In this document: positions 55,736 to 64,000 of the stretch, piece by piece
Position numbering within the stretch: position 1 is the first letter of the stretch
Layout of the letters: every line of letters starts with the position of its first letter
Assembly (NCBI GenBank): GCA_963699805.1
Contig: CAVOVH010000005.1
Location: 124,001-188,000 of the forward strand
Source: JAGTVG01 sp963699805
GTDB taxonomy: Bacteria; Bacteroidota; Bacteroidia; Cytophagales; Cyclobacteriaceae
Length of the DNA: 64,000 nucleotides
Direction: 5' to 3'
The notes under the pieces: model-generated
What the model saw: the letters and a program-made list of their open reading frames with translations, nothing else
Told to the model about the DNA's origin: nothing
Database searches by the model: none
Position numbers and translations under genes: made by a program

Positions 55736-57646
55736 TTAATCAGTTTGAGGAGACCTGTGTGTTCCAGCCCAATATATCATAAATATCAGAAAAATGAATA
55801 ACAAAGTAAGCAGTAATTTCGCCATATCGATATAAAAGATCGAATTGATGAAGCGCCCTTCTGCCACTTTATCTCCAATACTAACTTCTTCATTCTTATC
55901 TACGGTTATTATAGCTTTCGCAGGTAATTCGTAATAATTGATCACTGTCATGGAGTCGAAAGCATGGGTCATTTGCCAGTCATCCGGATTAACAGGCAGG
56001 TGTCTCACTTTATTCGCCCGATCCCTGTAATAGGATTTTATCTGCCCGATTGCAATTCTTTTTTTACCCTTTTCCGGAATTAGGATATCCGTAATCACTC
56101 CATTGTTTTCTGCTTCAAAATAATCTGGAAAATAAGACCTGTTCGCAACAAATCCTTTGTTCAGGATCTTACCGATGATGCTGTTGGCGTCGAGTTCCCA
56201 TTTTCCTTCATTTTTTAATTTCTCAAATCCTTGATCCCAGTCATTATCCAATGGGGTAAGCAGACTGGTAAAAAAAACAAATAAAAGCAGCATAGGTGTA
56301 ACATAGCGGATGATCGGTTTGAAGATCCCCGGGATAAATAGATCGGATCCCCGGTTTAATTCGTCCCAGCCCTTTCGAAAACCAGCCAGTGAATACAGCA
56401 GACTTTCTCCCAGGGCAAAAACTACCAATGCCACCGTACCTGCCCAATAATCATATTCATCAAAAACGCCCTGGTGAAAAAGGAAAACGGTTGGTAAACC
56501 CATGATCAGAACAATGCCTCCAAATGACCAGGCTGATCTTTCCCTTCCCCAATTATATTCATCTTCCATAAAACCGAGCCAAGGAGTGCCAAAGGCCAGG
56601 GAGGATGTGATCCCGGCGAAAAACAACAATCCAAACCAGGAAAATCCTGCCAGAGGAGCCAGATAGGGTCCCCATTGGTTAAAAAGGTAGGGCATGGTTT
56701 GGAAAGCCATATTAAATCCTGCATTATCAATCACCCAGTCGAGGCCCAGATATCCAACCGCAATTGGGATCACGATGGATGCTCCCAGTACAACTTCAAC
56801 GAATTCATTCATCCAGCCTGCTGACATGGCATTCAATGCGATATCATCATTTGCTTTGACATAGGAGGCATAACAATGAACTGTCCCCATTCCAATGGAA
56901 AGAGTAAAAAATATCTGCCCGGCTGCCGCCAGCCATACTTTCGGATCTGACAGGCTTGAAAACTGGGGATTCCATAAATAATTCAGGCCCAGGAAGGAAT
57001 TACAATCCTGGCATCCTGCCGGCGCCCCGGAAGTACCCAGGGTAATGCCCCTGATGGCAAGGAATGCACCAAAGAAGATGAGTAAAGGCACTCCGATCTT
57101 TGCTACTTTTTCCACCCCTCCCTTCAATCCTCTGGAGAGAATGTATGTGTTCAACAGTAGGCATAAAATATAAAAAACGACCGATTCATAGGGAAGGGAC
57201 GTGGTGGATTTCTCAAAACTAATATAATCATTGAAAAAATTGGCTATTTCAACCTGACTGAGCCCTGAAAATGATTGCAGAACCGAGTGGAAAACATAAG
57301 ATAAGGTCCATGATTCAATATAACAATAATAAGCGGCGACAGCTACATTGTTAAAAATCCCAAAAGCTCCTAAATACTTCCAGGCGCGTTTTTTAAACAT
57401 ACTGTCAAACATGAATGGGGTCGAATGATGTCCATGTCGACCTCCATATCTCCCAATGGACCATTCAATCCATAACATGGGTAATCCCATGATCAGAAAA
57501 CAAACAAGATAAGGAATGATAAAGGCACCACCTCCATTCTGAACTGCCTGAACCGGAAACCTCAGAAAATTACCCAATCCCACTGCATTTCCTGCCATTG
57601 CCAATATCAAACCCGTCCGGGTGCCCCAGGATTCCTTTGCTTGCAT
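55736..57646 (-). CDS. NSS family sodium-dependent amino acid transporter with a large late insert
   Basis: A 636-residue NSS symporter. The signature GNAVGLGNFLRFPVQAVQNGGGAFIIPYL begins at about residue 19, and the usual 12 membrane segments are present. Between TM11 and the last segment is an extra domain of about 135 residues (467-600), polar and probably outside the membrane. NSS proteins import amino acids with Na+; the substrate is not clear. The ATG at 57646 is chosen over the TTG before it because AAGGA stands five bases upstream of the ATG. It is followed by a MetS-like small protein. Confidence 0.9.
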   Translation of the reverse strand: MQAKESWGTRTGLILAMAGNAVGLGNFLRFPVQAVQNGGGAFIIPYLVCFLIMGLPMLWIEWSIGRYGGRHGHHSTPFMFDSMFKKRAWKYLGAFGIFNNVAVAAYYCYIESWTLSYVFHSVLQSFSGLSQVEIANFFNDYISFEKSTTSLPYESVVFYILCLLLNTYILSRGLKGGVEKVAKIGVPLLIFFGAFLAIRGITLGTSGAPAGCQDCNSFLGLNYLWNPQFSSLSDPKVWLAAAGQIFFTLSIGMGTVHCYASYVKANDDIALNAMSAGWMNEFVEVVLGASIVIPIAVGYLGLDWVIDNAGFNMAFQTMPYLFNQWGPYLAPLAGFSWFGLLFFAGITSSLAFGTPWLGFMEDEYNWGRERSAWSFGGIVLIMGLPTVFLFHQGVFDEYDYWAGTVALVVFALGESLLYSLAGFRKGWDELNRGSDLFIPGIFKPIIRYVTPMLLLFVFFTSLLTPLDNDWDQGFEKLKNEGKWELDANSIIGKILNKGFVANRSYFPDYFEAENNGVITDILIPEKGKKRIAIGQIKSYYRDRANKVRHLPVNPDDWQMTHAFDSMTVINYYELPAKAIITVDKNEEVSIGDKVAEGRFINSIFYIDMAKLLLTLLFIFLIFMIYWAGTHRSPQTD

Positions 57647-57769
57647 CAATTCCTTTTAATCATTTAGGATAAAAAGGGGGAAATTAAAAGACCTGAATAA
57701 TTAAAACAAAATTTTGGTCTGTTTTCCTTTAGTCCGGAGGCTTTCAGGTCGTAAAGGTTTCCTTCGAGG

Positions 57770-59539
57770 TTAAAAAAGTCCGGTGACCAACCCTGTCCGG
57801 ATATCCACGTCAATATTCCGGTAGGCCGGATCGGAAGCAGTCCCGGGCATTAACTTAATATCGCCGACCACTGGAACAGCCAATCCGGCACCGCCATAAA
57901 GCAGAATATCGTTGATAGGTAGAATCCAGCCCTCCGGTTTCCCTTTCCAGGAAGGATCATGGGATAAGCTGAGGTGTGTTTTGGCCATGCAGGCTCCGAA
58001 ATATTTAAATTCAGTGTGATGTTGAATGTTGTCCAGCTTTTCAAAAGCAGTATCTGTATATTTCACTCCATTGGCACCATAAATTTCCTTTGCAATCAGC
58101 TCAATTTTACTGTTGAGTGAAATGTTATCATCATAAAGGTATTTGAAACGGTGTTTATCCTCACAGGCATCCACAACCGCCTCGGCCAGTTCAATGGCAC
58201 CTTCTCCTCCTTTCAGCCAATGTTTGGAAACGGCTACCCTGACGCCCATTGCTTCTGCACTTTTTTTGATCAGACTGATCTCCTCCGGGTCATCCGTATG
58301 AAAAAAATTGATGCAAACGACGGGTTGAATGCCGCTGCGTTTAATGATGTCGATATGTGCAAACAGATTTTTCAGGCCTTTTTCGACCAGTGGCATATTT
58401 TTCCTGGTATAGGATTCATCGATGGGTTTCCCGGGAACCACCTTCGGCCCCCCTCCATGCATCTTAAGAGCCCGGACGGTAGTTACCAGTACAGAACAAT
58501 CCGGCTCCAGGCCGCTGTAACGGCACTTCAGATTCCAGAATTTCTCGAACCCGATATCTGAACCGAAACCACTTTCAGTTACATGGTAATCACCCAGTTT
58601 TAATCCGATATAATCAGCTATCACTGAAGATTGTCCCAATGCAATGTTCGCAAAAGGCCCGGCGTGTACAAGTACAGGCTGCCCTTCCAGGGTCTGTATC
58701 AGGTTCGGGTAGATGACCTTGGAAAGCAATGCGGTCATGGCCCCATCCACTTCCAGATCACGGGTGGTGATGGCATTCCCTTTCTTATCATAGGCCACGA
58801 TCATTTTGCCGATCCTGTTCCTGAAATCTTTCAAATCGGTGGATATGGCCAGGATCGCCATGATCTCTGATGATACGCTGATCTGAAACCCGCTTTTCAT
58901 CATGAAGCCATTCATCTTATCTCCCAATCCAATGATAATCTCCCGCAATGCCTGGGCACTGAAATCCATGGCCCATTCGATGGTCACATTACGAGGATCT
59001 ATATCCAATCGTTTTAAATTTTTCTTTTCCAGAACGGAATCGGAATAATTGAATTCATGCTGAATCCGACTGGTCAGGGCTACCATCGCCAGATTATGCG
59101 CATTGGTGATGGCGTCGATATCACCTGTCAACCCCAGGCTGAATTCCGTAAGGGGAACACACTGCGCCAGCCCACCCCCAGCCGCTGAACCCTTGATATT
59201 GAAGGTCGGCCCTCCGGAAGGTTGCCGGATGGCCCCTATGGGTCTTTTCCCAATACTTCCCAGACCTTCCAGTAAACCGATGGTCGTAGTTGATTTGCCC
59301 TCTCCCAACGGAGTAGGAGTAATGGCCGTTACATCCACATATTTACCATAAGGCTGGTCCTTAAATCTGGATAGGATACTCCTGTAATCCAGTTTCCCAA
59401 CGTAATGGCCATATGGGTATACCTCTGCCTGTTTGAGCCCGAGCTCATCCCTCAGTTCATATATTTTTTTCATCTTTTTTTCAGCTGCCTGGGCAATCTT
59501 CCAGTCAGGAGTTTTGACAGGATCTAAAAAATTTGACAT
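57770..59539 (-). CDS. fhs: Formate-tetrahydrofolate ligase
   Basis: A 589-residue enzyme that charges formate onto tetrahydrofolate for one-carbon metabolism, using ATP. The P-loop TPTPLGEGKSTTT is at residues 74-86, and family motifs RQPSGGPTFNIKGSAAGGG, LTGDIDAITNAHNLAM and VLVTTVRALKMHGGGP follow. It is somewhat longer than the usual 555-560 residues, mostly at the N-terminus. No FolD or other folate gene is adjacent. Confidence 0.96.
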   Translation of the reverse strand: MSNFLDPVKTPDWKIAQAAEKKMKKIYELRDELGLKQAEVYPYGHYVGKLDYRSILSRFKDQPYGKYVDVTAITPTPLGEGKSTTTIGLLEGLGSIGKRPIGAIRQPSGGPTFNIKGSAAGGGLAQCVPLTEFSLGLTGDIDAITNAHNLAMVALTSRIQHEFNYSDSVLEKKNLKRLDIDPRNVTIEWAMDFSAQALREIIIGLGDKMNGFMMKSGFQISVSSEIMAILAISTDLKDFRNRIGKMIVAYDKKGNAITTRDLEVDGAMTALLSKVIYPNLIQTLEGQPVLVHAGPFANIALGQSSVIADYIGLKLGDYHVTESGFGSDIGFEKFWNLKCRYSGLEPDCSVLVTTVRALKMHGGGPKVVPGKPIDESYTRKNMPLVEKGLKNLFAHIDIIKRSGIQPVVCINFFHTDDPEEISLIKKSAEAMGVRVAVSKHWLKGGEGAIELAEAVVDACEDKHRFKYLYDDNISLNSKIELIAKEIYGANGVKYTDTAFEKLDNIQHHTEFKYFGACMAKTHLSLSHDPSWKGKPEGWILPINDILLYGGAGLAVPVVGDIKLMPGTASDPAYRNIDVDIRTGLVTGLF

Positions 59540-59922
59540 GATGGATAAAAATTTTCAGTTGTCTTAATCTACCTATTGCGAAATATTATTCTGTATATGA
59601 AGATAAATATTTTATTTTAAAAATTATATTTTGTGTAGGGTTTTCATGCAGGAGCGTTTATCCTGCTTCTTTACTGAACTCGTACTGCCACCTAAGTCGT
59701 AACACGAGTTAATTTGGATGCTCGATCCGAACATATAGTAAGATCCGGAGATTGGCCAATATTCCATATCCGATTTACCATGGGATATCTGAAGGACTAA
59801 GCCTACAGGAAATCACATGAGTAGTAGAATTTTTCTAAGAATAATGTCCAGAGATAAAGATTTCAAAAAATCAATTTAATAAAATCAGCGGGGAATCAGA
59901 AGTTGCAATTCACATCCATTCC
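59540..59922. other. Gene-free spacer upstream of fhs
   Basis: There are 383 bases. GCAGGA (59648-59653) and TCCTGC (59661-59666) form a 6-bp hairpin with a 7-base loop; a T-rich run on neither side makes it a convincing terminator. I do not see a riboswitch or gene. Confidence 0.4.
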
Positions 59923-62145
59923 TCAATATCTGATGAATTGCCGGGCCACGCCGTGCCCCTTAAGATCCACAAATTTAAGGATGTAAATCCCCTGAGGAAG
60001 ATACCCGATTTCAAACTGGCTGACCTTATACCCTTCAATTTTAAGTGGCACTTCAAGCAACTGACCCAGATGATTATATATGTAAAGGTATCCATCATGG
60101 TTCGTACGCACCTTTAAAATATCATTGGACCTGGATGGATTGGGATAAACCACCAAGTGAAGATCCCCCTCCCCTGAAACATCCCTTTCGAGTGCACTCC
60201 GGTAAGCCTTTATCCCACCCGATTCACTCCCTAACATCAGGACGGGGAATTCATTCAGGTAAAGTAACCCACCGGTGATCCATGAATGATATCCCAACCT
60301 GGAAGTATCGGTCAATTGAGTAATGGGGTTGAACATGATCTCTGTGGACTTAACGGGTTGAACCTGATAATGCTCATATACATTGAGTACACCGGTATAA
60401 TCGGAAGTAATGAGATCATACTTACCATCCAGGTCAAAATCATACACGAAGGGCACCAGGTTTTTTTTGAAATCGATAAAATCATCATCAATGCCGAGGA
60501 AAGCAGCATCTTCCAGTATAAATTCAGGACTTTCATCCGTGCCGGCATTGATATGGTATTCGAGTCTGCCGGTTGATCTGCCCAACAGCATGTCGGTAAG
60601 ACCATCCTGATTGACATCGGTAAAAAAGGGCGTATCGCCAAGCTGAATTCCCAGGTCAAGATCTATGGCTTCTGCAGTTTCAAATTTCAATCCCCTTCCG
60701 GGATTATTCTGGTTGAAATACAGCCTGGTTAAAATGGCATTGTTTTCAGGATTGGTTGAATTTAACACCATATCGATGGCTCCGTCATGGTTCAAATCGG
60801 CAAATACAGGTATAAAATCATACTGCATGAGCGAACTCAATCCAAGATAATCCCGATATTTTAATTCATATTCCGGCTGAAGGAAATCTCCGGTATTCTC
60901 ATAAACGCGCATATATCCATAAAATATGTCCCCAATCTTCTTGCCATTACCTCCAATGATCAGATCGAGGTCTCCATCGCCATCAAAATCAACCAGTGAC
61001 GGGACTGCATTCCCACCAAGATCGATCATGGAGGACTGGAGGAATCGTTCGGTCATAAAGGAAAATTCCGGGAGTTCATTGGTTCCTGTATTTTTATAGA
61101 ACCAGGATGAGCTGCCAAAATCAATGCGATGTTCGACATTAAATTGTTCATTGGGAGCCACTACCAGGTCTTTGATCTCATCCTGGTCGAAATCATCATA
61201 ATAACCTGCCGGATGAATAAAAAACCGGGCTGGTTTATCAGATGTCGGAAAATCGGTTTCGTAACTGATCATTTTTGCCTCTTTGGCCGTCCCGACGTTC
61301 TCCAGGTAATATAGGGGTTCACATTGTTCATGTCCCCCTAGAAAGTCTTTGTCCCCGTCATTATCCATATCGATCAATAGCATGCTTTTCCCACCTGCAT
61401 GCATCACCCTTCCGGCAAGTATATCCTCACAGGATTCCCCGAGTTTTTCAAAAGCATACATCGTGTTACAATCACATTCCTCAAAATACCCCCAATTCCT
61501 GCTTACCAGTTCGAAATCGAGTTCTCCGCATGTTCCTGTTTTTTCAACACTCATATTCTGATGATACCTGATAAATCCACCGAGTGCAAAGTTATAGACC
61601 AGAACATCCAGATCTCCATCACCATCCACATCATCAATGGAAGGCATATCGGTGATGTTCACCTGCAAATTGATCACCCCGGAGGAAGTAAGAGTCAGGA
61701 CCGGATCGGCGATAAGTTCCCACCGCACGGTTTGATCGGGAAGGGTAACGTTACGGTATACTTTCATACCACGGGATGCATTGGCGAATATATCCTTACG
61801 CCCGTCACAGTCATAGTCCCTGAAAAGGATCCATCCTTCAATCTCATTGGGAAAAAAAGCACGGTAATCAGGGCTGAAAATAAACTGATCTCCAAAGAGA
61901 ATAAACGGATTGAGGGTTTTAGAGGAGCGGTCAAATACAACCAGGTCTTCCTGACCATCTCCATTGATATCGATCCTTCCATATTGCCCTGAATTCAAAC
62001 CGCCTGCCCAGGCATTGAGAAGTATCTTTTCATCTTCCCTGACCTCCATGGAAGAATCATATTGAAACAGGATTTGGGGAAAAACCTGGTTGACAATCAA
62101 AAAGAAAAAAAAGATGGTTGACGCTATTTTAATCTTCAAATCCAT
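59923..62145 (-). CDS. Secreted FG-GAP/VCBS repeat protein with T9SS sorting domain
   Basis: A 740-residue protein with a signal peptide ending near VFPQ. About nine FG-GAP/VCBS-type calcium-loop repeats lie at residues 55-600 (for example DINGDGQEDLVVFD, DVDGDGDLDVLVYN, DFDGDGDLDLIIGG, DVNQDGLTDMLLG), forming a beta-propeller-like array. The C-terminal 75 residues are a T9SS type A sorting domain (VVYPNPSRSND, ending GVARQFIRY). It is probably exported through the outer membrane and attached to the surface. The ligand is unknown. Confidence 0.9.
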   Translation of the reverse strand: MDLKIKIASTIFFFFLIVNQVFPQILFQYDSSMEVREDEKILLNAWAGGLNSGQYGRIDINGDGQEDLVVFDRSSKTLNPFILFGDQFIFSPDYRAFFPNEIEGWILFRDYDCDGRKDIFANASRGMKVYRNVTLPDQTVRWELIADPVLTLTSSGVINLQVNITDMPSIDDVDGDGDLDVLVYNFALGGFIRYHQNMSVEKTGTCGELDFELVSRNWGYFEECDCNTMYAFEKLGESCEDILAGRVMHAGGKSMLLIDMDNDGDKDFLGGHEQCEPLYYLENVGTAKEAKMISYETDFPTSDKPARFFIHPAGYYDDFDQDEIKDLVVAPNEQFNVEHRIDFGSSSWFYKNTGTNELPEFSFMTERFLQSSMIDLGGNAVPSLVDFDGDGDLDLIIGGNGKKIGDIFYGYMRVYENTGDFLQPEYELKYRDYLGLSSLMQYDFIPVFADLNHDGAIDMVLNSTNPENNAILTRLYFNQNNPGRGLKFETAEAIDLDLGIQLGDTPFFTDVNQDGLTDMLLGRSTGRLEYHINAGTDESPEFILEDAAFLGIDDDFIDFKKNLVPFVYDFDLDGKYDLITSDYTGVLNVYEHYQVQPVKSTEIMFNPITQLTDTSRLGYHSWITGGLLYLNEFPVLMLGSESGGIKAYRSALERDVSGEGDLHLVVYPNPSRSNDILKVRTNHDGYLYIYNHLGQLLEVPLKIEGYKVSQFEIGYLPQGIYILKFVDLKGHGVARQFIRY

Positions 62146-62239
62146 CCCGGTGACCCTGTCCGTTAAATTCTGAACAATTCCTCGTTACAATTATAAAGTT
62201 ACTTTCTATATTCGAAGAATAGATAAATTTATCGGGAAA

Positions 62240-63520
62240 ATGATCGAGGATCTTTATCGAAAATATCTGAAGAGCACCGGTATAAGTACTGATACACGGA
62301 CGATGCAACCAGGGAACATGTTCTTTGCCCTTAAAGGGCCACAGTTCAATGCCAATGAATTTGTTTCCAGGGCGCTCGAACAGGGCGCTTCCTATGCGGT
62401 CGTTGACGATCAGGCCATGCAAAAAGATCACCAGACAATTGTGGTAAGGGATAGCCTCCGGGCCCTTCAGGACCTGGCCAAATGGCACCGGGATCAATTA
62501 AAGATCCCCATGATCGGTCTTACGGGAAGTAATGGGAAAACAACGACCAAGGAATTGATCAACGCGGTACTCTCCAAAAAATACAAAACCCTTTCTACCC
62601 GGGGGAACCTGAATAACCATATTGGTGTACCTCTCACCATTCTGGAAATAAATGATTCCACTGACCTCGGGATCATTGAAATGGGGGCCAATAAGATAGG
62701 CGACATCCTTGAACTCAGTGAAATCGCAAAACCCACACATGGCCTGATCACCAATATTGGTCATGCCCATATTGAAGGGTTCGGCAGTTATGAAGGGGTG
62801 CTGAGGGGTAAAAGCGAACTTTACGACTGGCTATTAAAATATGGTGGTACTGTTTTCATCAATTCAATGGATCCGGTGCTTTACAACATGGCGAAAAGAT
62901 TCAGAGACCCAGTATTTTATCCGGGAAAAAATGATTTCTACCATTGTTCTCTGGAAAATACGAAGCCATTTATCAGTGTAAGGGATGAGAAGGGGAGCCT
63001 GATCAATACCCGTTTGATCGGCAACTATAATTTTTTGAATATAGCTGCCGCCCTTTGCATTGGAAAATATTTTAATATACCCCTCCAGGCAGCTAAAGAA
63101 GCCATAGGAAATTACGAACCACGTAATAACCGGTCGCAGATGATAAAAAAAGGCACCAATATCATTATCCTGGATGCTTATAACGCCAATCCAAGTTCCA
63201 TGGAGGTGGCATTGAACCATCTGAATGAATTGAACTCGGAAAATAAGATTGTCATCCTGGGCGATATGTTCGAATTGGGGGATTATACTGAAGAAGGACA
63301 TGGTAAAATCGGTGCATTGACAAAAACAATGAATTTTAGGCAGGTGATCTTTTGTGGTGAAAGAATGCGATTTGCCCAGGTAGAAAATAAAGATTCTTTA
63401 TATTTTAAGACCCGGAAGGAATTGGAGGAATTCCTTGAAAATCATATATTTGAAAATTCCATCATCTTGATCAAAGGATCCCGTGCCATGGCACTTGAAA
63501 ATATTGTGGAAAAATTATGA
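62240..63520 (+). CDS. murF: UDP-N-acetylmuramoyl-tripeptide-D-alanyl-D-alanine ligase
   Basis: A 426-residue Mur ligase that adds D-Ala-D-Ala in peptidoglycan synthesis. It has the N-terminal domain with STDTRTMQPGNMFFALKG, the P-loop GLTGSNGKTTTKE at about 93-105, the central segment EMGANKIGDI, the IGNYNFLNIAAAL motif and the C-terminal DAYNANPSSM. It is divergent from the FG-GAP gene and overlaps the DUF2461 gene by 4 bases (ATGA). Confidence 0.95.
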   Translation: MIEDLYRKYLKSTGISTDTRTMQPGNMFFALKGPQFNANEFVSRALEQGASYAVVDDQAMQKDHQTIVVRDSLRALQDLAKWHRDQLKIPMIGLTGSNGKTTTKELINAVLSKKYKTLSTRGNLNNHIGVPLTILEINDSTDLGIIEMGANKIGDILELSEIAKPTHGLITNIGHAHIEGFGSYEGVLRGKSELYDWLLKYGGTVFINSMDPVLYNMAKRFRDPVFYPGKNDFYHCSLENTKPFISVRDEKGSLINTRLIGNYNFLNIAAALCIGKYFNIPLQAAKEAIGNYEPRNNRSQMIKKGTNIIILDAYNANPSSMEVALNHLNELNSENKIVILGDMFELGDYTEEGHGKIGALTKTMNFRQVIFCGERMRFAQVENKDSLYFKTRKELEEFLENHIFENSIILIKGSRAMALENIVEKL

Positions 63521-64000
63521 CCCCAATGAAGATTGTTCTTAACTTCCTCTCAGACCTGCAAAAAAATAACCATAAGGAATGGATGGATCAAAACAAATCC
63601 AGGTATCAGCAGGCTAAAATAGAATTTGAAAACCTAGTCAAGGTTTTGATCGATCGGATCGCCCTCTTTGACGAAAGCATTGCCGGCATTCAGCCAAAGA
63701 ATTGTATTTTCAGGCTGAACCGTGACATCCGTTTCAGCAATGATAAAAGGCCCTATAAGGAAAATATGGGAGCATTCATTACACGGGAAGGGAAAAAAGG
63801 AGTGGATGGAGGGTACTACATTCACATACAACACGGTCAATCAATGCTGGCAGGCGGCACTTATATGCCTCCCGCCGATGTTTTAAAGAAGATCCGGCAG
63901 GAAATTGACTATAATCCGGACCCGTTACTGAATTTCATGAAGGGCAAGCCTTTTCAGAAATATTTCGGAGAATTTGAGGGTGAAAAACTGAAAACGGCCC
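63517..64000 (+). CDS. DUF2461 (TIGR02453) family protein, 3' truncated
   Basis: The first 161 residues are visible before the window ends; the family is usually about 220. Typical motifs are FLSDLQKNNHKEWMDQNK, NCIFRLNRDIRFSNDKRPYKENMGAFI and GGYYIHIQHGQSMLAGGTYMPP. The function of the family is unknown. The ATG at 63517 overlaps the murF stop, which implies coupling; an ATG three codons later is also possible. Confidence 0.88.
   Translation, partial: MTPMKIVLNFLSDLQKNNHKEWMDQNKSRYQQAKIEFENLVKVLIDRIALFDESIAGIQPKNCIFRLNRDIRFSNDKRPYKENMGAFITREGKKGVDGGYYIHIQHGQSMLAGGTYMPPADVLKKIRQEIDYNPDPLLNFMKGKPFQKYFGEFEGEKLKTA

Noticed and set aside
59648..59666. Hairpin in the spacer upstream of fhs as a terminator or riboswitch
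   Set aside because: The stem is only six base pairs, no T run follows on either strand, and no known riboswitch core is visible.
61399..61992. Open frame of 197 codons opposite the FG-GAP gene
   Set aside because: It is a mirror of the Asp/Gly-rich repeats on the coding strand.

Overview
The window looks like chromosomal DNA of a Bacteroidota bacterium, probably class Bacteroidia. The evidence is a GldH gliding lipoprotein, a secreted FG-GAP protein with a type IX secretion (T9SS) sorting tail, a PorE-like TPR/beta-propeller/OmpA protein, an OMP_b-brl_3 type TonB-dependent receptor, two GH172 (DUF2961) enzymes, a GWxTD protein, AT-rich spacers, few strong Shine-Dalgarno sites and a few TAnnTTTG-like promoter boxes. 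I see no rRNA, tRNA, CRISPR array, transposase or prophage. Most of the window is core chromosome.

Layout. 1-5.7 kb: an ICMT-like membrane methyltransferase cut by the window edge, a CDF metal exporter broken by a small deletion, a secreted DUF1080 protein, a CstA transporter, a thioredoxin with two plausible starts, a SixA-type phosphatase and an SDR reductase. 5.8-9.8 kb: protein quality control, hslU (one frameshift) and lon. 10-19 kb: a PorE-like OmpA protein, the GH3-dxr-rseP run, a DegP/HtrA protease and dnaA. 19.4-26.8 kb: methylmalonyl-CoA mutase small and large subunits, MeaB and DnaK. The large-subunit gene carries eight single-base indels that alternate deletion and insertion. 26.8-37.2 kb: a methyltransferase, GWxTD protein, RlmB, ManC, RecQ, PurD, RicT-GldH and a slipin. 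37.2-50.1 kb is more accessory: two tandem GH172 enzymes, a Tat-exported sugar isomerase-like protein, a small membrane protein, an outer-membrane receptor, a MacB/FtsX-like permease and a secreted nucleoside hydrolase, separated by gene-free gaps that carry short dispersed repeats. 50.2-64 kb: a 1342-residue DUF4011-type helicase, a helix-hairpin-helix membrane protein, an NSS sodium symporter with a 44-residue companion protein, formate-THF ligase, the FG-GAP/T9SS protein, MurF and a DUF2461 protein cut by the right edge.

The genes fit a heterotrophic, envelope-rich lifestyle: propionyl/methylmalonyl-CoA metabolism (mutA, mutB, meaB), one-carbon metabolism (fhs), cell-surface glycan and nucleoside use (GH172 pair, isomerase, nucleoside hydrolase) and T9SS-linked surface proteins. 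lon and dnaK share a 13-bp palindrome in the same orientation, with about 20 bp of near identity, which suggests common stress control.

No convincing new defence or mobile system is visible. The points most worth checking are the alternating indels in mutB, the shared lon/dnaK operator, the unlisted 44-residue transporter subunit, the dual-start thioredoxin, the helicase with a degenerate nuclease-like tail, and two families of short intergenic repeats.
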